Assembly (NCBI GenBank): GCA_003244185.1
Contig: QHBT01000043.1
Coordinates: forward strand, 94,773-158,772
Length of the DNA stretch: 64,000 nucleotides
Direction: 5' to 3'
Source: Candidatus Dormiibacter spiritus
GTDB taxonomy: Bacteria; Chloroflexota; Dormibacteria; Dormibacterales; Dormibacteraceae
Shown here: one piece after another, positions 36,625-45,578 of the stretch
Layout: the number at the start of each line of letters is the position of its first letter
Position numbering within the stretch: the first letter of the stretch is position 1
Notes under the pieces: generated by a model
What the model was told of the DNA's origin: nothing
The model's database searches: none
What the model saw: the letters and a program-made list of their open reading frames with translations, nothing else
Translations under genes and position numbers: made by a program

Positions 36625-36642
36625 ATAGTCGGTACTGACTAT
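36625..36642. promoter_or_regulatory. PadR operator 1
   Basis: ATAGTC-GGTACT-GACTAT is a perfect inverted repeat between the divergent heme-protein and padR genes. A TATAGT -10 for the minus-strand gene overlaps it. Confidence 0.6.
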
Positions 36643-36658
36643 AGAATGGATCGCCGAA

Positions 36659-36676
36659 TAAGTCAACACTGACTAT
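36659..36676. promoter_or_regulatory. PadR operator 2
   Basis: TAAGTC-AACACT-GACTAT repeats operator 1 with one weaker arm, exactly 34 bases further on. Two sites with the same core AGTC-N5-TGACTAT suggest cooperative binding by one regulator over both promoters. Confidence 0.6.
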
Positions 36677-36706
36677 GGAGGACTTTCCTGTGGTTGCAAA
36701 CAGGCG

Positions 36707-37285
36707 ATGGCTTGCAAACAGTTTCCGCTTCGGCCGGACAATGAGACACCTGTGCACCACCGCCTGCTGATCTTGGGACTGCTTCTGACTGGCCCGTTGA
36801 CGGGATATGACCTGCACCGGATTGTGGCGGCCCACGGCGAGTTGTACCGAGACCTGAAAAAGGCCAACCTCTATTACCTCCTTGATCGGATGGCCCAAGA
36901 AGGATTCGTGCAGATGAGAACCCAGTCTGGAGCCAGGGGACCCCGAGGGGAGCGGCTGATCTACGCGCTCACGCCGATCGGCCGAGTCGAGATGGTCGCG
37001 CTGCTGCGTGCGGTGCTCCAGAACTACGAGCCGGTGCACAGCGGCGTCGACGTTGCGATCATCCTGCTTGATCATCTGCCCCGGCCCGAGGCGCTGCGCT
37101 TGCTCGGGAAGCGACTCGAAGAGGTTGCATCCCGGCGTCGTCACCTTGTCAAGGAGCTCGGCGGTCAGGCCAATGAGCCAGGATCAGCCGCTGATCACCT
37201 ATTGATGCTGGTCGACGCTGAACTGCGCTGGATTCGGCGGGCGGTGCGCCGCGTTGCTGAGGCGCAGGCGCTCGACTCAACCTGA
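36707..37285 (+). CDS. PadR family transcriptional regulator
   Basis: 192 residues: HHRLLILGLLLTGPLTGYDLHRIVAAHGELYRDLKKANLYYLLDRMAQEGFVQMRTQ is the winged helix, and the C-terminal half is the helical dimer domain. No ribosome binding site precedes the ATG at 36707; GTG 36752, just before the conserved HHRLL, is an alternative start. Two operators upstream indicate self-control and control of the divergent heme-type membrane protein operon. Confidence 0.88.
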   Translation: MACKQFPLRPDNETPVHHRLLILGLLLTGPLTGYDLHRIVAAHGELYRDLKKANLYYLLDRMAQEGFVQMRTQSGARGPRGERLIYALTPIGRVEMVALLRAVLQNYEPVHSGVDVAIILLDHLPRPEALRLLGKRLEEVASRRRHLVKELGGQANEPGSAADHLLMLVDAELRWIRRAVRRVAEAQALDST

Positions 37286-37392
37286 TCACGGACCAGGAGC
37301 GTTGCACTCATTCACTCACCTCTCCCCCGATAGGAGCTGAGGCGCGCTGGGAGCGACCTGGGCCGGACTGAGCCCTGGCTGGACCAAACCGC

Positions 37393-40300
37393 CTAGGCTC
37401 GGGCTCGGGCGCGCTCCTGGGGCGTGGCCCGGGCCGGCTCCGCCCCGTCCGGCTCGGTGAGGGCAGGGCCGCCCGCGAACGCCGGCCGGGTGTTGAGCGC
37501 GTAGGGCGACCACTCGTCGCGCTCCAGCAGCTGGCCGGCCATCGCCTCCAGCTCGCGGATGCGCACATTGGCGCGGATCGCCTCTCGGATGGAGAGGATG
37601 CCCACCGCCGGATGTCGCTTCTCCACGACGTGGCGGAGCATGTTCAGGTGCGCGTTGTCCGGAACTCCCGGCTCGCGAATCTTGCGCACCGCCGCCCTCA
37701 CTGTCGACTGCGTGCCGTCGATCGCCTCACCGCGGGCGAAATCGAACTTGTAGAAGGGGCTGCGACCGCTCAAGCGGTGCTCGCCGCTGAGCTTGATCCA
37801 CTTGGCGTCCTCGACCCCCTTGCCCACGTCGATGACCAGCCGCACCGAGCGACCCAGGTAGGGGAAGGTCGCGTTCATCCGCGCATACGTCTCGCGCTGA
37901 CCCTGGAGCGGCTCGTGGCGTCCGATCAGGAGCGGCGCCGCCGCATCAAGCTCGATGCGGTCAATCGGCGTGAAAAGGGACACGATCGCAAATGCGTGGG
38001 GGATGAGATCCGCCACCACCCCGATGTCAGCTGCAGCGCCGGTCAGAGCCTGGGCCTCCAGGATCTCGACGCGGATCTCCTCGACGCTGTCCAGGAAGTC
38101 GCGCAGCGTCCGCTCCTCGGTGAGGAGCAGCTGCAGCAGGCGCACCTCGAGCTTGAAGTAGTAGTGGTCGGCCGCCACCAGCTCGCAGCCGCCGGGCGCC
38201 TGGTCCAAGAAGCGCCGGTAGTCCTCAGGGGGAGCCCCCAGCGGCTTCTCGATCAGGATCACATCACTCAGGTCGTAGTAGCGCGCCAGCGTCGGTAGAT
38301 GCGTTGCGGCCGGCGTGGCGATGTACGTAATGATGTAGCAGCTCGCCTCCAGCTCGCGCTCCAGCTGAGCCCGCGCCGGGTTGGCGTCGCTGTCCCAGTA
38401 GAAGACGTCGCCGTTGGCGCGGACCTCCTCCTCTTTCTCCTGCAGTCGCTCGTGGGCGCCCGGGGCATCCCGTTCGACCACGTGCAGCCGGAAATTGAAA
38501 AACTGCTTGAGCGTCTGCAGGTGGTGGTAGGCCTTCTGTCCCCACTGCCCGAACCCGATGAGGATGAAGTCCTTCTGGATGTGGCGCTCCTCCTCGGCGA
38601 GCGCGTGCAGCCGGGCGTTCTTGATGGCCACCGCCGCCTGGTGGGCCAGGCCCTGGGCGCGCTGCACCTCGTCAGCTGTGAAGTTGCGCGTCTGCTCGCG
38701 CTGCGCCAGTACCGCTGCGCCGATGGTCTTGCCGTCCGCGACCAGGGGGAGCGCCAGCAGCGAGCGGACATCGAAGGCCTCGACGTACGCGGCAGGCACC
38801 AGCTCGCTGGCGGAGACATCCTCGATGGCGACCGGCAGCCCACGGTCGATCACCTCGAAGAGGAAGGAGTGATCCTGCCTCTCGCCCCGCCAGCGCTGCC
38901 AGGCCTCCTCCCGGTCGGACGCCGCGGCCCCGTACCAGCCCTCGCCATCCTCCTCGGAGAGAGCGATCTGGCAGACTGACGCGTCCACGAGCCGGACCAG
39001 GTTGCGCGCAACCAGCCGCAGCGTCTGCTCCAGGTCGATGGTGGAGGCGATCGCCTCGCTGACATCGGCGCTCAGCTCCAGCTGCTCGGCGTGGCGGCGG
39101 GCGTCCTCGTAGAGGCGGGAGGTCTCCACCGCCAGCCCGATCTGGAAAGTGGCAGCCCGCAGCGCCTCGATCTGGCTCCAGTCCGGCCGGCGGCGATGCG
39201 AGCGGTGGTAGCCGACCTCGAGCACGCCAGTGGCGCGGGCGCCTGAGTCCAGCCCGACTGGCAGGAACATGCGAACGAGGTCAGCGTGGCCGCCAGCCTC
39301 GAAGACCTCCGCGCTCAGCGTGAAGGGTGCCACTCCATCCTCCGCTGGCAGCTCGCCGGCCTCAGGATGTCCGATCAAGCCGGCCGGGACAGTGGTAACG
39401 GTCTCACCGTCAGCTCGCACCACCGGGACCTCTGTCCAGCGGACCTGATCAGGGATGCCGCCTGCCACGAGGTCTGGGCCCGCCGGCTCTTTGGTGACGG
39501 GACCGACCAGGGCCACCTGCCAGCTGCTGGCGACATAGGCGAGAACGTCCGTACTGGCCAGCCTCCGCTCCTGCTGCAGCGCCCAGCGAGGGATGAGCGC
39601 CTTTCCCCGCTCGCCCCCGGCATCCTCCGAGGCGGCCGCAGCTATGGTGTCAGAGGTCGCCGCCCCGGCCGTCATGCGCACCAGCAGCCCCCGTTCGGCC
39701 TGATCCTCGATCAGGTTCATGGTGGCGAACTGGAAGTCGAACTCGGGCACCGAGCCGTCGGTCAGGTGGACCACGACGGCGTTCAGCACGTCCTGCCGGG
39801 AGGAGCCCGGCCGCAGCATGGCGGAGCTCATGCGGCTCAGCGCGCCCAACAGCCGGTTGCTGTCGGCCAGTGTCGAGATCAGGCGGCGGCTGGCCAGCGC
39901 GCCGCCCACCAGGTCGGCGGCCGCGCCGAGGAGGACATCTGTGGTGGGCGCCCGCCGGACCGAGGCCAGTGGATCACGGCCCATCACCACGAGGTAGCCG
40001 GCAACCTCCTCGCGGACACGGAGCGGGAAGGTTCCCGCCGGGTACAGGCGGGCCGGGGCCATCGCGGTGGCCAACGCCGTCGTAACCCCTGCCTCCCGGT
40101 CGCCAATCTCGGCCGGTACCTCCAGTCGAACCGGGACCGCCGCCGGAGCGTGAGCTGTAACGAGGTCCAAGCCGCCGCTGCGCGGTCCAATCTCGTAGAT
40201 GGCCGCGGCGTCCAGGTCGCTGGCCAGCAGGAGGTCGGCGAGCGCGATGGAGAGCTGGCGCCGCAGCCCGGCGCCGGCGGCCCCAGCGTCGTCGGCGGCA

Positions 40301-40905
40301 GCCGTCAGCAGTCGGGTCAGGCGGCCGACGCTGTCGACAGCGGCCCTCTGGGTGCGGGTGAGCACCGAGCGGATGCGGACGGCGGACTCTCGGGCTTTGC
40401 GCTCGAGCTCCGCCACGGCCGCTTGATCGGGAGCGCGGGAGCCTGCGGGTGGGGCGGGCGCGGCCGGGTCGGCGCAGAAGTTCAGGTAGAGCAGGCCCAC
40501 CAGCCGCTCCTCGGCGAGCAGCGGCAGCCCCACAGTGGACAGGACGTGGTGGCGGCGGATGAAGGTGCTGTCGATCTCGGAGGGCGCATCTTTGGCGACC
40601 AGCGTCTGCCGCCGCACGGTCAACCAGGCAGTCGAGCCGTAGTGAGTCACGCGGAGGTCGTCAGGCGCCTTGCCCCCTGCCTCGTCGTCAAGGTATCGGT
40701 TGAGCTGAGACTGCATGTCGGACAGCGACTCGCGCAGGCTGTCCGGCGGCAGGCCGATCACGTGCGGCCCGTAATAGCGGCGGGCGTCCTGGTCGTACAG
40801 GACGAGAGAGACGATGTCGGCTCCGGACGCGCGTTTCATGTCCGCCAGGACGCTGCGGAGGACGTCGGTCAGGCTGGGTGAGGCCGATTCAGAGCTCGGG
40901 GACAT
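37393..40905 (-). CDS. Multi-GAF sensor protein fused to a Gfo/Idh/MocA-like NAD(P) dehydrogenase
   Basis: 1170 residues. Residues about 10-150, 195-340, 350-600 and 615-775 form three or four GAF-type domains (for example STVGLPLLAEERLVGLLYLNF and RSLLALPLVADGKTIGAAVLAQ) joined by helical linkers. From about 780 comes a dehydrogenase: Rossmann motif ILIGFGQWGQKAY (near 785), VILIEKPLG (near 885) and DHYYFK (near 913), the last two recalling Gfo/Idh/MocA and glucose-6-phosphate dehydrogenases. No kinase, GGDEF, PP2C or DNA-binding output is present. GGAGGG precedes the ATG. It is a single gene with about 100 bp of noncoding DNA upstream. Confidence 0.85.
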   Translation of the reverse strand: MSPSSESASPSLTDVLRSVLADMKRASGADIVSLVLYDQDARRYYGPHVIGLPPDSLRESLSDMQSQLNRYLDDEAGGKAPDDLRVTHYGSTAWLTVRRQTLVAKDAPSEIDSTFIRRHHVLSTVGLPLLAEERLVGLLYLNFCADPAAPAPPAGSRAPDQAAVAELERKARESAVRIRSVLTRTQRAAVDSVGRLTRLLTAAADDAGAAGAGLRRQLSIALADLLLASDLDAAAIYEIGPRSGGLDLVTAHAPAAVPVRLEVPAEIGDREAGVTTALATAMAPARLYPAGTFPLRVREEVAGYLVVMGRDPLASVRRAPTTDVLLGAAADLVGGALASRRLISTLADSNRLLGALSRMSSAMLRPGSSRQDVLNAVVVHLTDGSVPEFDFQFATMNLIEDQAERGLLVRMTAGAATSDTIAAAASEDAGGERGKALIPRWALQQERRLASTDVLAYVASSWQVALVGPVTKEPAGPDLVAGGIPDQVRWTEVPVVRADGETVTTVPAGLIGHPEAGELPAEDGVAPFTLSAEVFEAGGHADLVRMFLPVGLDSGARATGVLEVGYHRSHRRRPDWSQIEALRAATFQIGLAVETSRLYEDARRHAEQLELSADVSEAIASTIDLEQTLRLVARNLVRLVDASVCQIALSEEDGEGWYGAAASDREEAWQRWRGERQDHSFLFEVIDRGLPVAIEDVSASELVPAAYVEAFDVRSLLALPLVADGKTIGAAVLAQREQTRNFTADEVQRAQGLAHQAAVAIKNARLHALAEEERHIQKDFILIGFGQWGQKAYHHLQTLKQFFNFRLHVVERDAPGAHERLQEKEEEVRANGDVFYWDSDANPARAQLERELEASCYIITYIATPAATHLPTLARYYDLSDVILIEKPLGAPPEDYRRFLDQAPGGCELVAADHYYFKLEVRLLQLLLTEERTLRDFLDSVEEIRVEILEAQALTGAAADIGVVADLIPHAFAIVSLFTPIDRIELDAAAPLLIGRHEPLQGQRETYARMNATFPYLGRSVRLVIDVGKGVEDAKWIKLSGEHRLSGRSPFYKFDFARGEAIDGTQSTVRAAVRKIREPGVPDNAHLNMLRHVVEKRHPAVGILSIREAIRANVRIRELEAMAGQLLERDEWSPYALNTRPAFAGGPALTEPDGAEPARATPQERARARA

Positions 40906-41008
40906 GGCTTCCCTCCTCTGGGAAACCTGATCATAGGTCCGTCAGCGCCTGACAACGAGGTCGCGCTGGCACCTGCAGCCAGAGCACTGGAGGGTGAGGA
41001 CCCGGAAC

Positions 41009-41764
41009 TCAGCCAAGAAACTCGGCCACCAGCCGGTTGAAAATCGCCGGGCGCTCAAAGTAAACGGAGTGGCCGGTCTTTGCCAGCAGCTCAAATCGGG
41101 CGCCAGGAACCAGCTCGCAAAGCCGTCGCACCGCCGCCGGCGGGATCACGCGATCCTCGGCGCCGGCGATGCCCAGCAGTGGGACGCGGAGCCGCGCCAC
41201 CGCCTCCGGCGACGTGGTCGCCATCTCAGCCAGCGTCCGCCGAAGTCTGGCCTTGTCCAGCCCTGCCGAAGATGAGAGGGCGTCGATCGAGGTGTAGAGA
41301 TGGCTCAGCGCCGGCCGCTCGGCCGTCATCCGAATTCCGACCGCGGGATGCACGCCAAGCACCGGTGCCTCCTCCTGGCTGGCGACGCCATGCCTGAGCG
41401 ACCCCGCGGTGGAGGCCATCACCAGCGCATCCAGGCGCTCGGGCTGGCGGAGGGCGAAAGCCAGGGCCGTCCAGCCGCCCATCGACTGAGCGACGACGCT
41501 GACGCGCTCGAGGCCCAGATGATCCAGCAGGGCGATCAGGTCTTCCGCGAAGCTGTGGGGCAGGCGGGCCGGATCGTCGTTGCTGAACGATGGGACGAAG
41601 CCCCTGTGGGCGAAAACGACGCAGGTGCGACGCTCCGAGAATGCAGGCACCTGCTGCCACCAGGAGACGTGGTTGCCGCCCAGGCCGTGAGCGAAGACGA
41701 GCGCCGGACCGCGGCCGTGGACCTCGTAGTAGAGCCGGGCGCCAGGCAGATCGAGGTAGGGCAC
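41009..41764 (-). CDS. Alpha/beta hydrolase (3-oxoadipate enol-lactonase-like)
   Basis: 251 residues. FAHGLGGNHVSWWQQV is the oxyanion loop, VVAQSMGGWTALAFA holds the nucleophile Ser, VPLLGIAGAEDRVIPP the acid, and KTGHSVYFERP the His. The substrate is not evident; the neighbours do not belong to a ring-cleavage pathway. The GTG at 41764 is divergent from the ABC ATPase. Confidence 0.85.
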   Translation of the reverse strand: MPYLDLPGARLYYEVHGRGPALVFAHGLGGNHVSWWQQVPAFSERRTCVVFAHRGFVPSFSNDDPARLPHSFAEDLIALLDHLGLERVSVVAQSMGGWTALAFALRQPERLDALVMASTAGSLRHGVASQEEAPVLGVHPAVGIRMTAERPALSHLYTSIDALSSSAGLDKARLRRTLAEMATTSPEAVARLRVPLLGIAGAEDRVIPPAAVRRLCELVPGARFELLAKTGHSVYFERPAIFNRLVAEFLG

Positions 41765-41860
41765 AGCGAGGCTGATCCTATCCGGCCGGGCACCTCATCG
41801 ACCAGCGAAAGGTGACTCTGTCCTCTGTGACCGGCACGACTTCGCACACGTTGACTGGTT

Positions 41861-41876
41861 TATCGTGGCGGCAGTG
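41861..41876 (+). promoter_or_regulatory. Leaderless-type promoter of the ABC operon
   Basis: TATCGT (41861-41866) lies 7 bases before GTG 41874, which is in frame with the ATPase. There is no Shine-Dalgarno sequence near either possible start (41865 or 41874). Confidence 0.4.
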
Positions 41877-42785
41877 GCCGAGCTGGAATATCCGATTGCG
41901 ACCAGCGGCTTGACCAAACGCTTCAGCGCCCACGTGCTGGCAGTCGACCGGCTGGAGCTGCGGGTACGGAAGGGTGAGGTCTACGGTTTCCTGGGCCCTA
42001 ACGGGGCCGGCAAGACCACAACCCTCAAGATGCTGGTCGGGTTGATTCGCCCTACCGCCGGTCAGGCCGTTGTCGCCGGCCACACGCCGGGCGATCCGAT
42101 CGGGCTGGCCAGGATCGGCTGCCTGGTGGAGAGCCCCGCCTTCTATCCCTACCTGTCGGGTCGCGACAACCTGCGCGCCGCCGCTCGTGCCACTGGCGCA
42201 CCTGAATCGCGGGTTGATGCGGCGCTGGACGAGGTGGGCCTCCTGCCGCGCGGGAAGGACAAGTTCAAGACCTACTCGCTGGGCATGAAGCAGCGGCTGG
42301 GCGTCGGAGCCGCGCTCCTCAAGGAGCCCGATCTCCTCATCCTGGACGAGCCCTCAAACGGGCTCGACCCACAGGGAATGGTGGAGATGCGCGAACTCAT
42401 CCGGCAGCTGCGTCAGGGCCAGCGGACCGTCCTCCTCTCCAGTCATCTACTGGGCGAGGTTCAACAGATCTGCGATCGGGTGGGTGTCATCCACGGAGGC
42501 AAGCTCATCAAGGAAGGGACGGTCGACGAGATCAGGGGTGGGACGTCGCTTCTGATTGTGGCTCAGCCGGCAGCGCAGGCACTGGGGCTGCTCTCCCAAC
42601 GGCTCGGCGATAAGGTCCGCCTCGTGAACGGTGAGCTGATAGTTGATGTTGAGCCGCAGCGGGCGGCCGAGATAAATCACTGGCTGGTCTCGGCAGGCAT
42701 TGGGGTCTGGCAGCTGCGCTCGGCCGAGCGCTCCTTGGAGGACGTCTTCCTGCAGCTGACCGGGCCCGTGGGTGCCCAGCCGTGA
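41874..42785 (+). CDS. ABC transporter ATP-binding protein (BcrA-like)
   Basis: About 303 residues. Walker A GPNGAGKTT, signature YSLGMKQR, Walker B LLILDEPSNGLD, then SSHLLGEVQQICDRV. The closest relative in this window is the ATPase at 29.1 kb, which shares the unusual signature motif. The GTG at 41874 fits the leaderless spacing; GTG 41865 is the longer choice. Overlaps the permease by GTGA. Confidence 0.92.
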   Translation: MAELEYPIATSGLTKRFSAHVLAVDRLELRVRKGEVYGFLGPNGAGKTTTLKMLVGLIRPTAGQAVVAGHTPGDPIGLARIGCLVESPAFYPYLSGRDNLRAAARATGAPESRVDAALDEVGLLPRGKDKFKTYSLGMKQRLGVGAALLKEPDLLILDEPSNGLDPQGMVEMRELIRQLRQGQRTVLLSSHLLGEVQQICDRVGVIHGGKLIKEGTVDEIRGGTSLLIVAQPAAQALGLLSQRLGDKVRLVNGELIVDVEPQRAAEINHWLVSAGIGVWQLRSAERSLEDVFLQLTGPVGAQP

Positions 42786-43627
42786 CAGGGGCGCTGAGGT
42801 CGGAGTGGCTGAAGCTCTGGAAGCGGCCGGCTGTCTGGATCCTGCTCGCCATCCTCTTCCTCTTGTTGGTACTGCTGGTCTACGTGCTGAGCTGGTTCTC
42901 GACGCGCTCAATTCCAGCGAGCGTCAATCTTGGACCGGGCGTGACCAAGGCGGACCTCCTGCGAACCTACTACCCGCAGAACTTCCACCGCCAGTTCCTC
43001 TCGCTGTCCAGCTCCCTGGGCGAAGTCATGGCCCTCATTCTGGGCGTGCTCGCGGTGGGCAGCGAGTATGGCTGGGGAACGCTCAAGACAATGCTGACGC
43101 AGGGCCCGGGCCGGCTCAGCGCCCTAGCCGCCAAGCTGGCGGTGATCGGGATCCTGCTGGTCGTCTACGTGCTAGCATGTGCCGCCGGGGCCGCCGCAAC
43201 GAGCGCTGCGCTCGGCCTGGCGGACGGAGCTGCGCTGCAGTGGCCGGATCCGATCGACATCGGCAAAGCGCTGCTCGCCTCCTGGCTGATGTTGGGCTGG
43301 GGTGCGGCGTTTGGCGTGCTGCTGGCCTTCCTCTTCCGGCAGTCGGCGCTGGCGATTGGCTTGGGCCTTGCCTACATCCTCGTCATCGAGGCACTGGTCT
43401 TCTCGCTGTTGCGCCAAACGCACTCAAGCGTGGTCGACACCCTGCAGAAGTTCTTCCCCGGGCCCAACGCGACGGCGCTCACCGAGTCATTCGGCCAAGC
43501 AGTCCGCTTCGCCAACCAGCCGCAGCCGCTGGTTTCCGGAGGTCAGGCGGCGGTTGTGCTGCTGGCCTTCGTGGCCGGCGCCACTCTGCTCAGCGCTCTC
43601 CTGCTCCGCCGCCAGGACATCGTCTAA
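42782..43627 (+). CDS. ABC-2 type permease
   Basis: 281 residues, six helices. GALRSEWLKLWKRPAVWILLAILFLLLVLLVYVL at the start and SEYGWGTLKTMLTQGPGRLSALAAKLAVI match the permease at 30.0 kb. The GTG overlaps the ATPase stop. Exported substrate unknown. Confidence 0.9.
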   Translation: MTGALRSEWLKLWKRPAVWILLAILFLLLVLLVYVLSWFSTRSIPASVNLGPGVTKADLLRTYYPQNFHRQFLSLSSSLGEVMALILGVLAVGSEYGWGTLKTMLTQGPGRLSALAAKLAVIGILLVVYVLACAAGAAATSAALGLADGAALQWPDPIDIGKALLASWLMLGWGAAFGVLLAFLFRQSALAIGLGLAYILVIEALVFSLLRQTHSSVVDTLQKFFPGPNATALTESFGQAVRFANQPQPLVSGGQAAVVLLAFVAGATLLSALLLRRQDIV

Positions 43628-43673
43628 CCCGCACCCAAATGTATTCGACGATCCGTCAATATGGGCGCTGGCA

Positions 43674-44309
43674 ATGAGGCTCGCGGTCTTCGGAGGTACC
43701 GGCTTCGCCGGCTCGGCAGTGGTCGATGAGGCGCTCGCTCGCGGCCACGAGGTGAGGATGCTGGCTCGTGGCCCGTCCGGGCTGAAGGCCAACCGCGAGC
43801 GAGTCACAGTGGTTCCCGGCGACGTGCGGGACGCGGCGGCGGTGGCCGCAACGATCGAGGGCTGCGAGGCGGTGATCAGCACCCTGGGTCCGCGGCGGGG
43901 GGAGAAGCAGGGAGCCGATTTCCTGGCTGAGGCGATGCGCAACATCCTGCGCGCCATGGAGGAGCACGGGGTGCGCCGCATCGTCGCCATCTCGGGCGCC
44001 GGAATCACCCTGCCCGGCGACCACAAGCCTCTCGTGCATGTGCTCGCTGGAGGCTTTGTCGGCCTGCTGGCGCGGGGCCTGGTGGAGGCCAAGCGGCGCG
44101 AGTACGAGGTGCTGAGCGCGAGCCCCGTCGATTGGACGGCTGTGCGGCCGACCCGGATCGTCGACGGGCCGGCGACAGAGCGCCGCCAGGTGAGCCTGGA
44201 CGGAAGCAAGATGGGAATGCGGGCCACGCGGGGCGATGTGGCAGCGCTGACGGTCGACGAGGCGACCTCAGTCGGACATCCGCGGCAGGCCCCGTTCGTC
44301 AGCAGCTGA
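43674..44309 (+). CDS. NmrA-like NAD(P)-binding protein
   Basis: 211 residues. RLAVFGGTGFAGSAVVDEALARGHEVRML is an atypical SDR nucleotide-binding motif, and GDVRDAAAVAATIEGCEAVISTLGP follows the family pattern; the active-site YxxxK of classical SDRs is not obvious. Relatives are flavin or biliverdin reductases or redox sensors. ATG 43674 is the family start; the longer frame from 43302 overlaps the permease and is a shadow. Confidence 0.85.
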   Translation: MRLAVFGGTGFAGSAVVDEALARGHEVRMLARGPSGLKANRERVTVVPGDVRDAAAVAATIEGCEAVISTLGPRRGEKQGADFLAEAMRNILRAMEEHGVRRIVAISGAGITLPGDHKPLVHVLAGGFVGLLARGLVEAKRREYEVLSASPVDWTAVRPTRIVDGPATERRQVSLDGSKMGMRATRGDVAALTVDEATSVGHPRQAPFVSS

Positions 44310-44432
44310 GCCAACCGGCCGAGTTCCCGCACCGATGGATGGCGGCCGGCGCCGAAGCGCTATCGGCAGTGCGGCGATCAGAGGCCGCAAGCCGCTGGCT
44401 GGCTCAGCCTTGAGGCGGCACTCCGGCTGCTC

Positions 44433-45074
44433 TCAGCTGAGCTGCGGCGCCTCTACCAGTTGGGCCAGGAGGTCTGTGACTCGCTGGTCGATGTGGTCTC
44501 GAATTCGGCGGACCTCTGTCAGACTCTTGCCGGCCGGGTCCTCGAGTTCCCAGTCTTCGTAGCGCTTGCCGGGGTAGATCGGGCAGGCATCGCCACAGCC
44601 CATCGTGATGACCACGTCCGCGGCGGTCACGAACTCGTCAGTGAGCGGCTTGGGAAACTCTTGAGATAGGTCTATGCCGATCTCCCTCATCGCCTCGACC
44701 GCCGCCGGGTTGACCTCGTTGGCCGGAGTACTCCCCGCGGAGCGAACATGCACGCGCCCCTGAGCATGGTGAGAAAGCAATCCGGCCGCCATCTGGCTGC
44801 GGCCGGCGTTGTGGACGCACACGAATAGAACCTCGGGGACTTCCTTCTTCATCTCACCCCTGGTTTGTGCGAGAGCGCGCAGCCGCTCACGCGTGAATCT
44901 CCACATAAAGATCGGCGTGAAGTTGTGGACGCGAGCGTCGCTCACGGCGTCAGTCGACTCGGCGATGTAGCGCTCGATGGTCTCCTTGGAGAAGATGCCC
45001 CGGAACTCTTCGTGTAGGCGTTGGGCCTCTCGCCGCATCTGATGCTGAGTGATCGGATCGAAGATCTCACTCAC
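44433..45074 (-). CDS. arsC: Arsenate reductase / low-molecular-weight phosphatase with N-terminal helical domain
   Basis: 213 residues. The phosphatase domain (about 75-205) opens VLFVCVHNAGRSQMAAGLL, with the CX5R loop CVHNAGR. PLTDEFVTAADVVITMGCGDACPIYPGKRYEDWELEDP follows, with the cysteine used by thioredoxin-type ArsC. The first 70 residues form a three-helix domain (TQHQMRREAQRLHEEFRGIFSKETIERYIAES) found in a subset of arsenate reductases. GGAGG eight bases upstream selects GTG 45074 over the longer frame. Divergent from arsR. Confidence 0.87.
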   Translation of the reverse strand: MSEIFDPITQHQMRREAQRLHEEFRGIFSKETIERYIAESTDAVSDARVHNFTPIFMWRFTRERLRALAQTRGEMKKEVPEVLFVCVHNAGRSQMAAGLLSHHAQGRVHVRSAGSTPANEVNPAAVEAMREIGIDLSQEFPKPLTDEFVTAADVVITMGCGDACPIYPGKRYEDWELEDPAGKSLTEVRRIRDHIDQRVTDLLAQLVEAPQLS

Positions 45075-45095
45075 GTGAACGGCCTCCTCTGCAGG

Positions 45096-45157
45096 CAATA
45101 TTGACTGCCATCGATTCATCCATCCTGACAGACAGCATTCATCCCTGTCAATATTGA
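45096..45157. promoter_or_regulatory. ArsR operator pair between arsC and arsR
   Basis: CAATATTG (45096-45103) and the palindrome TCAATATTGA (45148-45157) are repeated in the divergent promoter region, one beside each gene. This is the usual size and AT-rich symmetry for ArsR/SmtB sites. Confidence 0.55.
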
Positions 45158-45166
45158 GGAACTTCA

Positions 45167-45553
45167 ATGCCACCCGAAGAGCTTCCGACCCGCCGCCTCA
45201 CGGTTCTCGACTGCGCTCCTCTGCTCTCCGGAACCCCACTGGATGAGGCTGGAGCCGACCGCCTGGCCGCCGCGCTGCGAGTGCTGGCCGAACCTGCCAG
45301 GCTCCGCATCGTCAGCCTGATCCAGGCCCAGCCTGACCGCGAGGCGTGCGTCTGCCACCTGACCGAGGTGCTCGGCCTCTCTCAGCCGACTGTCAGCCAC
45401 CACCTTCGAGTGCTCTTCGAGTCGGGTGTGCTGGCGAGGGAGCGACGGGCCAACTGGGTCTACTACCGCATGGTTCCAGGTGCCCTCGCCGAACTTCGGC
45501 AAGCCCTCGGTGAATCTGGTCAACCGCTGGCTGGCGGCGTGACGCGAGGGTGA
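45167..45553 (+). CDS. arsR: ArsR family metalloregulator
   Basis: 128 residues. The winged helix is ALRVLAEPARLRIVSLIQAQ...CVCHLTEVLGLSQPTVSHHLRVLFESGVLARERRANWVYYRM. The pair CVCHL in helix 3 is the As(III)/Sb(III) binding motif. AGGA lies six bases before the ATG. It should release the CAATATTG sites when arsenite binds. Confidence 0.92.
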   Translation: MPPEELPTRRLTVLDCAPLLSGTPLDEAGADRLAAALRVLAEPARLRIVSLIQAQPDREACVCHLTEVLGLSQPTVSHHLRVLFESGVLARERRANWVYYRMVPGALAELRQALGESGQPLAGGVTRG

Positions 45554-45578
45554 TCTGCTGATTCGGCTGGCTTAGGAG

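Noticed and set aside
36694..36721. 10-bp direct repeat TTGCAAACAG before and inside padR
   Set aside because: Only two short copies with no relation to the operators; not enough to call an element.
35753..37144. 463-residue minus-strand open frame
   Set aside because: It joins the broken membrane gene to shadows of the intact heme-type protein and PadR genes; the parts belong to different real genes.
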